From NCBI GenBank assembly GCA_018296165.2, contig JACKQL020000068.1, positions 124,001 to 188,000 on the forward strand: DNA of 64,000 nt. Direction: 5' to 3'. The notes beneath the pieces are model-generated. The model was not told where the DNA came from, did not search any database, and saw nothing but the letters and a program-made list of their open reading frames with translations. This stretch comes from Termitomyces sp. T153 (Eukaryota > Basidiomycota > Agaricomycetes > Agaricales > Lyophyllaceae). Position 1 is the first letter of the stretch, and every line of letters starts with the position of its first letter. Of the stretch, positions 32,486 through 43,200 are shown one piece after another. Both the position numbers and the translations under genes were made by a program.

Positions 32486-32563
32486 ATCAGTTTCCATGTC
32501 TACAATAGGTACACTCTGATCAGACGTAGTCTATTCTACACAGACTAAGTTTCCATGTCTACA

Positions 32564-32673
32564 ATATAAATGTAACTTTCAATGGATTCAAACAACAAAG
32601 TGGTAACTTCTGTAAATTCCAGCACCAAATGTAGATAACTTGACATTATAGTAACATGTGATGGTCTCAATAC
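32564..32673. other. Short AT-rich spacer
   Basis: CpG-poor sequence between the Copia 3' LTR and a divergent LTR-B. Nothing recognised. Confidence 0.3.
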
Positions 32674-33588
32674 TGTTGCAACCCATCCCTAGACCTCTGG
32701 ACTCCTCTCTAAGCAACCTCAACTCCCTCAGATTACCCACCAATGAGTGCCTGCCCTAGCAAACTCCAATACTTCTCGGGCAAACTCTGATGGCCCCCTA
32801 GCAGGCCCTGTCAACCTCCCAACCCCTACCAAGCTCCTGGGTACCTCTGATGCTTCCTCTGAAACTCAGCATATGTTATGAGCCCACACTAATATGTCAC
32901 CATTGCCTGCCCAATCAGAACTGACACCTGTGAAACTTGCATAGCCCCAATGAGCCCTGCTATCAGACCCACAATCCATGGAGGAGGTCCAACAGCAAGT
33001 ATTCAAGTCATAGCGTAACATCAGTTACAGTAGTCTTGATATTACTTATGTTTGTGCCCTTTTTCCATCTTGTCTCCTAGTTTCTGTCTTGTTATTGTCT
33101 AAATCTCATTTTGTTCTCATTTCTATCTCATCTTGACTCTGTCATGTCTCATTCATCTCACTTTCCTTTTGTGTGTGCCTGGTTTCCCTCAACTCTATCT
33201 CCATTCCAATCTCTGCTCCTATTATTGTAACCGTGTACCTTCTATCTAATCATGGACCTCATTCTATGCTTGGCCCCAGAACCCATCAACCATACCTGAT
33301 TGCCCATCAACCCCCAGTCCTGCTCCTGTTGCTCACATGACCTAAGTAACTCCACCTTCCAAGTATCTGCCCCTGGACTTTGTACCTGACACCTCCTTGC
33401 TCACTCCTTACTGTATCTAACCCTTAGCACTTCCTGGACTGCTCTAGGCCTATTTATACTGCTACCCCAGCTTGTCCTCATAGGTATCAATTGTCTGGAA
33501 CCCACCAGAACACAGGTTATACATGCAGGATGTCATGTTCACCTTATAAGGACTTGCCCAATGGATGTGAGCCCCTGTAGTCAGTAGT
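32674..33588 (+). repeat. Divergent LTR-B copy, truncated at its 3' end
   Basis: It starts TGTTGCAACCCATCCC and keeps the LTR-B order (C-rich 5' part, GTATTCAAGTC, TGTCTCTG-type stretch, CCCATCAACC, then GTAGTCAG), stopping before the usual GGAACCTGACA. It meets reversed Gypsy-A sequence at about 33589. Confidence 0.6.
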
Positions 33589-36416
33589 GCTCCTAGACCA
33601 ATGGTGATCAAGAAAGTGTATACCAAAGGTATATGCATGATTCATCCAGGAGGAAGGCACACAGTCAGCCAGGAGGTGATGTATCACTTCCATTTCACTC
33701 AAATTGTTAATTTGCATAGGCAGCACTTGCAGCCTATGTAGAGTGAAGGTGTGAGAAGTAATTGTGTCAAACTCCCCTACACCAGATCAGTAGTTGTCTA
33801 CCGCCTCTTGATAGAGATGTGCCTGAGCAACCACCATGGCAAACACCCTCATATAGGTCATTTGTACATGCAGCTCAGTCAGGGCCAGTATGCAACCCAA
33901 AATATAGCTGAAGACCAATTGTTAGTCTATGCACAAGGAGGCATTGATGGCCATGCCGGAGTACAGGTTCTGTGAACCTGGGTGGCCATGGTGCATGATG
34001 TACTGTGCCCATGCCTCAATGTCAAAGTGATGGCTGATCAGGACTTGATTAAGTCCCACTCCTCACATATTGTTATCTGTGTGGCCTAGCATGGCTGACA
34101 AACATGGAGGTAAGGGGACTAGTACCCAATGGTGGGCCCCTCTAGGCAGAGCTGTTTTCAACTCTGCTGGAGTTAGCTCCATAGCCTGCCTCATAATGTG
34201 GTCCCTCAATGTTGGAGCTGTAAAAAAGGAGATCCAATGGAACTCCTGAAGGAGGAGAGTGGCATGAATCTGCTCTCTCATGGTAACCTTAGATCCACCA
34301 ACCCAAATGAGTTTAAGGATCAGGCAAGTCTGCTTGGGGTTCATGAGCATCTCTCAAGGAGCCCATTTTTAGAGGAATTTGTATCATGAGGATATATGAG
34401 ATATCCCCACTATCTCAGTGGAGCAGGCAAAGACCACTTTGTTGCCAGAAAAGACTGCATTGGTCATTGGCAACTAGTAGGAGTTGGAGTGTAGCATACC
34501 CCCAAAGTCATTCTAGCACTCAAAGCAACCATGAACCAATGTGGTATCCCAGCCATCTGATAGGCAGCTGGGCACTGTATCATTCATATGCTTGAGGTCC
34601 ATTTAGGACTTCTCAGTGTCAATAGCTAATGGCCATTTAGTGTTAGCATTGTGCTGCTCCTTGCAATGATGCTCATTAGTGTTGTCATTGGAGTCACTGT
34701 CCAAAATACATTGTTTAGATGTTGGGACATCATCATCATCCTTGCTACCTGACTCAGATGCCACTGGGACACCTGCCATTGCTTGGGCAGCTGCTTGCTA
34801 GGTGACATGGAATTCTTTGTCACATGGATCTCAGTGCACTGGTGGCCTATACTCTTGAGGGAGCACACCAGGCATAACATAGGTCCTTGACTCAAGGACC
34901 TCAATCACACTAGCTTCTGATCTCTGAGGAACATTAGCTGGGAAGGGAATTGGAGTGGTGACAACTGTAGAGTCATCTGCCTCTGTCACCATTGCAGCTG
35001 GCTTCTCAGTGCCAGCTTCTTTTGTGGAGGGCTTTGATGGTCCCTTCTTTGTTGCCACTGGTTTTGGTGGCTTTACTTGAGCTGCCACTGGCTTGGATGG
35101 CTCAGTAGAGGATGAGGCTGCCTTGAAATAAGGGTGCTCATCCATTCTCTGGTCATCACCAGCAGGCACCATATCATCATAGGGCATGAGTGGTGCCCTC
35201 TGGGTCAAGGATCCCTCAAGAAACACAGAAGGCTCAGTACAACCCTTCTTTGCCTCTAGCAGGTTAGGAGGGGTTGCTACATGCTTCCCCTTTCCCAACA
35301 CTGAATGGAAGAGGTCTGCATGGGCCTCATCCCTTTGATTTTGAACAACATCAAGTTCATTCAGATCTTGAGCTAGTGCTAGCTGCACTACAGAGTTGTT
35401 AAGGATGTCAGCACCGACATTTTCTAGAACTCTGGCTTTGTGAAGCTGCTGGAGCAGGTGAGCAAGCTGCTCATCTGTGGCAGTCAAAGGCTCATGCTCT
35501 TTTGCTTTGCCCTTGTCCTTCTCCTTTGCAGAGAAGCATTGCTTGACCATCTTCCAGGCAGTCAACAAGGGAGTGCTACTCCTCTATGCTGGTGCAAGCG
35601 GTGACATTGCAGTCACCTTGCCCTTTTCTTCACTAGTTGAGGCAACTGTTGGTTGCCCCAATGCACTTGACAATGATGAGGGTGCATCTGACAGATGCAT
35701 TCCAGTAGGCAATGGCAGATACAACTGCCAAGAAGGTGCCAACAACTGCATCAGAGCCATGATCAACTCTGGGCCTTTGTCATTGACCTCCATTGCATCT
35801 GATGATGATGCTGCAGGGACTGAAATCCCTACCTGTGATGACATAGTGGCAGGTTGTTGTTGACCTAGCCACTGGGAATGGGGCTCCAACAAACTGTGGC
35901 ATCACAAACTGCTGGAACTCCTGGGACCACACTAAATGTGCAGCCACAGAGTATCCAAAGTTAAACTGAGGGGAGACCAGTAGTCCCCCACATCCTCTTC
36001 CTGCTCCTTGAGGGGGAGCCAAAGGTCCCCCACACCCTCTGCCTGCTCCACCTTGTTGAGGGGGCAGACCATGTTCTCTTGCTAGCAACTGCTGCATTGC
36101 CACTGCATAGCTTGGCAAAGCTACATCTCCTGGCACCATTGGCAGTCCCTCACTTGTGGGCTACATGTTTCTTTGAGCTGGGGCTGCTCTTTTCATTGTT
36201 GGGGGTGCTATGTCCCCTGGCACCAAGCCTCCTGCCAATGCAGCAAAGCCTCCAAAGCCAGAGAGCAAACTACATCCTGACCCTCCCCCTCTTGTGCTCT
36301 GTCCAGAGCTCAACAAATATTCTGGTAGATTTATGTCTGCCTCACCTGGCTGTTTCTTTTTCTTGCCCATGGGGCAAGGATTCAGTCCTCTCTGTAACAT
36401 TGGCACATAGCACCAA
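33589..36416 (-). pseudogene. Gypsy-A extra open frame, reversed fragment (unknown function)
   Basis: This is the second copy of the post-pol frame, starting MGKKKKQPGEADINL at 36372 and running down to FLDHHWSRS at 33590. The best open part (34831-35568, 245 codons) has a helical region, EQLAHLLQQLHKARVLENVG then LALAQDLNELDVVQNQRDEA, and a Lys/Pro/Ala-rich linker (KPVAAQVKPPKPVATKKG). Upstream is a Gly/Pro-rich segment. It lacks the MITE present in element 1, giving the empty site near 34470. The C-terminal half is more stop-ridden. I cannot assign a function; Lys-rich and coiled-coil parts would suit a nucleic-acid-binding or structural protein, but that is speculation. Confidence 0.6.
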
Positions 36417-36625
36417 TGTAATGGAGTGCCCATTACATGCATACTATTTTACATATTATTATTTAATCACACTGATAGTATCACATGATGCTATCCCTAA
36501 AAGTATTATTCTACTATTTACATAAGGCAGCATCTTACTTCATACTTTGTAGACAGAACTATTGACTGGTATTGACTTATGTTGTGTGAACTGTAAGCTG
36601 CATGACCCATAACAGAAACATTACA
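36417..36625 (+). repeat. 5' LTR of Gypsy-A element 3
   Basis: A 209-base LTR with ACATAAGGCAGCATCTTAC and CATACTTTGTAGACAGAAC, ending GAAACATTACA. Confidence 0.75.
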
Positions 36626-36749
36626 TCTTTTTAAGTCAAACAAGCAATAACTCATTTACAAGTCGGAAACTCAAACATCTGTAAAAGAAGTTCATTGCCA
36701 CTAGATACAATCAGCACATTGAAATTTTTTGACATGCACCTTCCACAAT

Positions 36750-39454
36750 GGGCACAGTGGTGACCATGGAAGGTCAAGTGCTTGGGCCTATGTCCAAGAC
36801 AGAGTCCAATGGAGCATTAAAGAGTGCTCCACATGGGACATCAGAATTTGCCATGTCACACCATAACAGAACCAGGCAGAGTGCTGTGATGCCAGGAGGA
36901 CTGCCAGCAGTCACTCTGGCATGACCACCTGCAGGTGGTTGCAAGGGCATTTCAGCAGAGGGCTTGCAAGAGCCTTCTACTTGACTGTATCTGGCAGCAG
37001 AGCCAGGAGGTGCAGTGGTATTGGCAGACAAGGGGAAAACTCCTTTGTATGCACTCACAGTGCTAAGGCTGGAAGGACTCCTATCCTTCCAAATTGCTGC
37101 AGGAGGTCAGATCAACTCCTCAATGGTGAAAACATTGCTGAGGAGTGGAGAAAACTCCATAAAGGGCTTGTTGGTCTGTAAGATCACAAGCTGGGCCAGT
37201 GCTGGATATGCAATCAGCAGCCCCAGCTGCATTCATCAAGACAATACCAGAGGATGTCAGAGACACCTCTGATATGGATGGTGAGGCTCATCCAGACAAC
37301 ATCCTTTATCAAAGGGTGATGGCATTCTGGCAGAGCCATGTTGAGGTTACTAAGACCTCAACTCAGCAACGTTTAGCTGCAAGAGTAGCTAAGCACATTG
37401 GGAGGCAATATTATCCCAACTCATCCATTGAAATATATGGACATTTACATGCTGTTTTTAGCACAGAAGGTAATGGATTACCTGTAGTGCAAGAAGCTGC
37501 AGGGGTCACAGACATCATCTGCAATGCCATCTCCATATATTGGGGGAGCTTATGTGCCCCCTCTATCTCCAGTCAACAAAACATTGACTCTGTTGCAAGC
37601 ACCATAACAGCCTGGTGAAATGTCAACAACAGGCCAAATTGGGCACAATCATAGCACTGGACTTAGCATCTAGTGATGCAGGGTCAGTGATCATGGTAGA
37701 GCAACCAGTGGTGCAGCATAAGCCTGGTGGGTTTATACAGAGAGTGCTGACATGGGAAGATCAAATCGCTCTATAGCAATTTTGCAACAGGGATATGGAG
37801 GACTTTGGACATTCCTACATGGATGATCAAGGGGTAGTGTTCAAAGGGAAAATACTGCCTATGATGTATGGCCTGAAGAGTATGTTCCACTAGAACAAAC
37901 CAGGCCAATTAAGAGAGACAAGTGTGATTCTCACTTCCCTCTTAGAGATGGACATGCTGGGACTGGTCAGAGCCCCACAGACTCCCAGAGAAACACAGGG
38001 CATGGAGCAAACACTCCCTTGAACTGGTCTGGGAAAAGACTTGTTGGCAGAGGAGACTCTAAATGGGGATTACCAGAAAGTGATTCATGTCTCCTCCTCC
38101 TCCTTCTATGCCACACCATAGACTCCAAGGTCTGGAAGGAGGAGGTGGAGGTCCAGAAAGAGGACCACCTTTTCCTGGTTGTGGACTACTGCCACCCCCT
38201 GAAGGAGGTCCACTGGATACAGGAGGACCAGATGAAGGCCCTCTTGGAGAGGATGATGGTGTGGGATGCAGAGCTGGAAGAAGGAGGACTACAGTCCTCC
38301 CAGAGAGACAGCAACAGCAGTTCTCAATGCTGCTGCAACAATGTGGATGATTTGCAACTCCAGAAGTGGAGAAGGCCCACAAATATCACTGCCAGACAAT
38401 GCATGATTGTCTGAGAGCAGTAATGGAACAATTGCTTGCAATATGACTGGCTATACCAGAAGGACTCAAGCCCAGGCAGAGTGATCCATCAAAAATGATC
38501 ACTCCCTATGCTGAGTCAGCCAAGTTCAGCAAACTTGATGACTAGCTGATGAGCATTTGCATATTCTATGCTGTAGCTCAGTATGGCAGGGATGGGCACA
38601 ATTGCAAGAGAGTCCTAATTTTGATGGACTTTCTAGCTGCAAGAGCACTGAAATGGTACCTATGGCATATCATACATGTCAATAGGGCCCAGTCCCACTG
38701 GAGGTTTGAGGACATGATCCTTGGACTGTACAACAGGTTTGTACAACCTTTGACAATGCAGGATGCATGTAATGCATTCCATGGCATGGTGTATGCAGTC
38801 AAAGATGGGGTGCAAGGCTTCTATGATGTCTTGCTCAACCATGCTCAAAACATAGCTGTATTTACTATTTGTGAGCAGTTCTTGGAGGGAATACCCTCTC
38901 TCTGACATGTTCATGACATTAAAAGGCAATGGCAGACTAGCTCCAAAGTAAATACAGTTAAGGAGTTTGTCTCAGAGGCCAAAGCCTACAAGAGCAGCAT
39001 TAAAACTGCTGTGCACTATTTAGAGCAAGGCAAGAAGAGTCAGTCAGAACAGCAGCTGTTGTTAGCATCAGCACAGTCTCCAGTGATATGCCCTGCATTA
39101 GCCAAGCAGACAGAGGTGACCAGACATGCAGGGAAAAATGTAGTGGCCATAGCATCAGGCCAACCCAGCAAGAATGCCAGGCAGGCTGCAAACTGCTATA
39201 AGTGCAAGAAGGCTGGGCACTTTGCATGTGAATGCAGGGAGGCAGCTAAACCAGCTCCACAGGTATTTGTGCAGGCAGCTCATACAGCTGTGCTGTCTGA
39301 TGTAGGGGAAGCTGACAATGAGCAGGAGGAAGAGCCTGCTGAGGCCAATGCTGATGAGGTGTTTGAGTCCAATGGAACTCAGGAGCATGGTGAGGAGTAT
39401 GTTGAATTGGAAACATATAACAACAAGTACTATACTTGTGATAGTGAGAGTTAG
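36750..39454 (+). pseudogene. Gypsy-A gag with CCHC zinc knuckle
   Basis: Pieces in order: N-terminal MEGQVLGPMSK (36768); QRLAARVAKHIGRQ (about 37370-37410) in a 139-codon frame; a Gly/Pro-rich linker (38087-38350); the gag core with ALKWYLWHIIHVNRAQSHWR and NRFVQPLTMQDACNAFHGMV (38549-38905); and the zinc knuckle CYKCKKAGHFACEC (about 39195-39236), then an acidic tail. All four metal ligands are intact. Several frameshifts remain, and one follows GIPSL at 38903. Gag forms the particle and binds RNA. Confidence 0.7.
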
Positions 39455-39616
39455 GGACTATTTGCCCTCACAGAGGTTCCTATTGGTGAACAAAGGGAGA
39501 AAGAAACTAGTAATGAGATGTGCATGAGAAAAGTGCAGCTTGTGGCATCCAAGGATGCCATGGAACACCCACTGCTGCCAGCATGAGACAAACATTGTCT
39601 CATCACTTGGGTAGAA

Positions 39617-40355
39617 GTGAATGGCCATAGGGTGTGGACACTGTGGGATTCAGGGAGTACTGAAATCACTCCCTTGTTCATGCATGTGGCTGGGATACAG
39701 GTGGCACCATTGGCCACCCCCATTACCCTGCAGCTGGAAACAATTGGAAGTTGTTCCATAGTAAACTATGGTGCCAGGCTTACCATGAAGGTCCCTGGTG
39801 AGATTTGCAATGTCTATGTAGACATTGCAAATTTTGATTGCTATGATATGATTGTAGGGACACTATTCATGAGAACTCATAAGATTCTGCTTGATTTTGC
39901 AAATGACCAGGTGGTCATTGATGGAAGGGCAGCTCCAGCTCACAAATTGGAGCTGGAGGATGCTGATGGCTGTGTACAATGCTTCTGCACAGTGGAGAAG
40001 TGGTGTGATGAGCAGCCTTGACTCCTGGGTGGACTCAAGCACCCCACCATAGAGGAGGTAGTGGATGAGGATGAAGTTTGGGTCACTGAAAGTCTACCTG
40101 ATGATCACCTATCTCTAGTGGTATCCAAAGAAGAGTTTCGAAGGAATACTCTTCAAGAAGGGGGGAGAGTATGCCAGAAGGATCAAATTGACTCTTCAAT
40201 GGTAAGGGAAAGGAAGATCTGGGCCAGACAAATCCCAAAGCCTACCCTGGAATGGGCATACAACCCATGCATGCCACAAGAGTGGAATCAGGTCATAGCT
40301 GACCTGACACAACAGGAAGGGGTAAGAAGATTGACCCCTGAGGATGGAATATATA
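39617..40355 (+). pseudogene. Gypsy-A aspartyl protease and protease-RT spacer
   Basis: A 134-codon frame contains TLWDSGSTEITPLFMHVAG, the retroviral-type D-S-G active site, then the hydrophobic YDMIVGTLFMRTHKILLDF (family I-LG-DFL, here with changed residues). The spacer (40061-40355) ends in LTPEDGIY, where the TA-flanked MITE interrupts it. The protease cuts gag-pol; this piece has its catalytic Asp but lies in a disrupted polyprotein. Confidence 0.7.
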
Positions 40356-41115
40356 CAGTCAAACCTCTCATAACCAATGGCCCTTGTAACTGATAACCCC
40401 TTCAATCTGATGGGTCTTCAGAATCCACTGACTTAGTTTGCAGGGAAATTTGATAACCCTCCAATACCTGATATTTTATGGGTCCCAGGAAGGGTCATCA
40501 CTGATAATTTGCCCAAAAAGTATGGATTTTAATTATAATTAATTAGTGTCTCCTATGGAAAAATCACTGTATCATTGACATACCAATGTAATTTTAACAG
40601 AAAATTGAGAAAAAAGAAAGATACAACAATGGATTTCTGGTTTCAGGTCACATGAATTTGATAATGGCTTATGATGTTGGGCTCTGCACATCCACAGAAT
40701 GCAATATCATATTTCCCATGGTTCATTTCTGTAAATTTGCAGTCCTAGCAATTGGAATCCTCAGACTTTTCTCTTGTGTGAAGCCATCACATCAGGAAGC
40801 ACTCAATGCAGCTTCAACTTTTAAGGTAGGTGTCTGATATGGATCAGCAATATATGCACCAGTTAGAAGGTATTCTTGTGAGTTTTGGGTGCCAAACATC
40901 CATTGAGGAATTCTGGTTTCTTCAGACTAGTACTCTCAACAAATATTTCACTAAAAGTTCAAATAGTCATGAGCAGTGATGTATATAATGTCTACTTATA
41001 CTAAAAGGAAGTATTAGAAGAAACTCTACAATGACCCCTCTTATACCCAATACTTCCTAATAACTGATATTTTTGGCTTACATGGAGGGGCCATCAGTTA
41101 TGAGAGGTTTGACTG
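40356..41115. mobile_element. TA-flanked MITE with pogo/Tc1-mariner-like ends
   Basis: The ends are inverted repeats: CAGTCAAACCTCTCATAAC at the left and GTTATGAGAGGTTTGACTG at the right, 19 bases perfect. TA occurs at 40354-40355 and 41116-41117, the duplication made by Tc1/mariner and pogo elements. The 760-base interior has no transposase. Removing the element and one TA joins GIY to RMAMEDE in one pol frame, which supports the boundaries. Confidence 0.8.
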
Positions 41116-42241
41116 TAGAATGGCTATGGAAGATGAAATATCTGAGCCTAGCAAGCTCAAATACTCATGGAAAGAAGCAAGAGGCAGGACAACTCATGAT
41201 CCTGCTTGGCTGAACATACCAGACAAATCAGAAATTTGTCTGATGGCTTTGTGTGATAAGTATGCAAAGCCTGTACCACCAGCAAAGTCAAACAAGGAAG
41301 AGCATTGCTCTTTGCCAAAGATAGTTGGAGAAAAGTTGCAACCTCCTGGTGATATTCTGCACCTTCAACAGCAGTGGTACAATGAGTTGCAAGACATTGT
41401 CAATGGAACAAAGGAGGAACTTCCTCCTCAGCACAGAGTAAATCATGAGATAAATCTCATTGATGAGTCTAAACTGTACTCATATTTCATGCCAAGATGC
41501 ACTAAGTTACTTCAGCAGCAATTGCAGAATAAAATTGACTGCTATGTGTGGGCTAAGTGGTGGGAGCCATGTGTGGCCAACCAGGCTGCACCACTGCTAT
41601 GCATCCCCAAAAAGGATGGATCCCTGTGGACAGCATTAGATGCTTGTCAGTGCAATTACAATTATGTTAAGGATGTAATGCCCTTACCAGACCAAGAGGT
41701 TATTAGGGAGGATGTGGCTTGTGCACCAGTGAGGTTAAAGATTGACCTCACTGATGCATATGAACAAGTGAGGATACATACATTGGATGTACCTAAGACT
41801 GTGTTTATGACCATTACTGGAATGTATTGCAGTAACATCATGCAGATCAGGGATTGTAATGTGCCAGCCACATTCCAACATCTAATGATGTCCATCTTTA
41901 GGGACATCATTGGCAAGTGGATGCATGTCTATTTAGATGATATATTTGTCTTCTCAGACTCCATTGAGGAACATGAGCAGCACCTCAGAGTAGTCTTTGA
42001 AAGACTACAAAAAAACAAGCTCTACCTCAAATGGAAGATGTGCAAGCTATATGTCAAGCATGTAGAGTGCCTTGGCCATGTAATCAGCTTGCATGGTATA
42101 CACCCTGACATGGAAAAGTTGAATAGGATCCAGGAGTGGCACACTCCTAGAACCTACAATGACATTCAATGGTTTGTTGGGTTGGTAAATTACATCTTGG
42201 GAACTTTCTGCCTGATGTATCTGCATACACTGGGCCACTAA
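41116..42241 (+). pseudogene. Gypsy-A reverse transcriptase
   Basis: The longest open frame in the window (373 codons). It shows CIPKKDGSLWTALDACQCN (family IPKKDG-LR---DYR-LN), RLKIDLTDAYEQVRI with the first catalytic Asp, NVPATFQHLMMSIFRDII, and YLDDIFVFS with the two catalytic Asp residues at 41928-41954. A connection region, LGHVISLHGI, follows. Substitutions such as ALDACQCNYN and QIRDCNVPATF for the usual GLTNAPATF indicate decay even where the frame is open. RT copies element RNA into DNA. Confidence 0.75.
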
Positions 42242-42299
42242 TGGCTATGATGCAGAATGGGCTGCCATTCCATTGGTGACCCATTCACCAATGGTGTTT

Positions 42300-42732
42300 T
42301 GACATGATCAAGAGGATCTGTGCCAAAACTCCAGCAATACAGCCAATGTATTCTTGACACAAGGATACTATCTGGCTGATATGCAATGCCTCAAAGACAG
42401 GTGTTGGAGCAATGTTTGGACAAGGCCCAAGCTGGCAGAAAAGTTGCCTAGCTGGATTCATGTCTAAAAAGTTCACTAATGCACAGCCAAATTATGCTGT
42501 GCATGAACTTGAAACTCTGGCTATCTTAGAAGCCCTCCTCAAGTGGGAGGATAAGCTACTGGGGTACAAGATCTGTGTGATAATGGACCATAAAGCACTT
42601 GAGTTCTTCAAAACTCAACAGAACCTGTCCCCACGTCAATGATGGTGTACAGATTATATGTCAAAATTTGATTTTGACATCATGTATGTAAAAGGAGAGC
42701 TCAATAAGGTAGCGGACTGTTTATCCCACTAA
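42300..42732 (+). pseudogene. Gypsy-A RNase H
   Basis: A frame at 42412-42642 contains GFMSKKFTNAQPNYAVHELE (family SRKL--AE-NY---EKE) with the catalytic Glu, AILEALLKWEDKLLG, and VIMDHKALEFFKTQQNLSPRQ with the catalytic Asp. It continues in a shifted frame with FDIMYVKGELNKVADCLS (about 42670-42730). The first Asp segment (before 42412) is decayed. It removes template RNA during reverse transcription. Confidence 0.7.
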
Positions 42733-43069
42733 TTTGAGAGTGACTCTTCTTCAGACATACACCACAGCACACATACTGGCCACCAGTAATGACAGCAAGG
42801 AAGATTCAGCCCAAGCTCAATATGGGTTGGATATGGCAGGGGACAACATCAATATGTCTCTTGAAAAGGCCATCCTAGTGATGGCCCAGTCTCCTCAACC
42901 CTGAGATAGGACAGAAGGGGAATTCCTCCATTGAATTTAATCCCTATCCAGCAAAGACAAGCTCTCTGTGGAAATCATGACTTGACCAAAGGACTATAGG
43001 TCCTTCTGCATCCAGGACAAGTTGATCTGGACTACCAACATCTTGGGCCATAAGGTACTTTGTATACCT

Positions 43070-43200
43070 CATGATTGAGGTTTGGTGACTAGTGTCCAAC
43101 GTACATATCCTCACTTGTTCATATGCATCAGTGAGGTCAATCTTTGGCCTCACTGGTGCATGAGCCACATCCTCCCTAATAACCTCCAAAGGGAACTGTC
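43070..43200 (-). repeat. Reversed Gypsy-A RT fragment at a rearrangement junction
   Basis: The minus strand reads EVIREDVAHAPVRPKIDLTD, an RT segment present in the forward orientation at about 41696-41760. It lies where integrase should be, between the post-RNase H region and the second half of the extra frame. Confidence 0.65.

Larger units (their letters stand above)
24466..32563 (+). mobile_element. Ty1/Copia element (degenerate, with three insertions)
   Basis: LTRs at 24466-24722 and 31179-32563 (the second interrupted) share TGTTGGAGA, AGCATGTGCTACAACATAGA, CAGTCTATCCTACACAGACT and CCATGTC(T/C)ACA. After the 5' LTR, ATAGGTTATAGGGCC resembles the Copia initiator-tRNA primer site. The coding order gag, protease, integrase, RT, RNase H is the Copia order. 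Insertions: an LTR-B between integrase and RT, a 1.1 kb element between RT and RNase H, and an LTR-B inside the 3' LTR. CpG is nearly absent and every domain is frameshifted. Confidence 0.8.
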
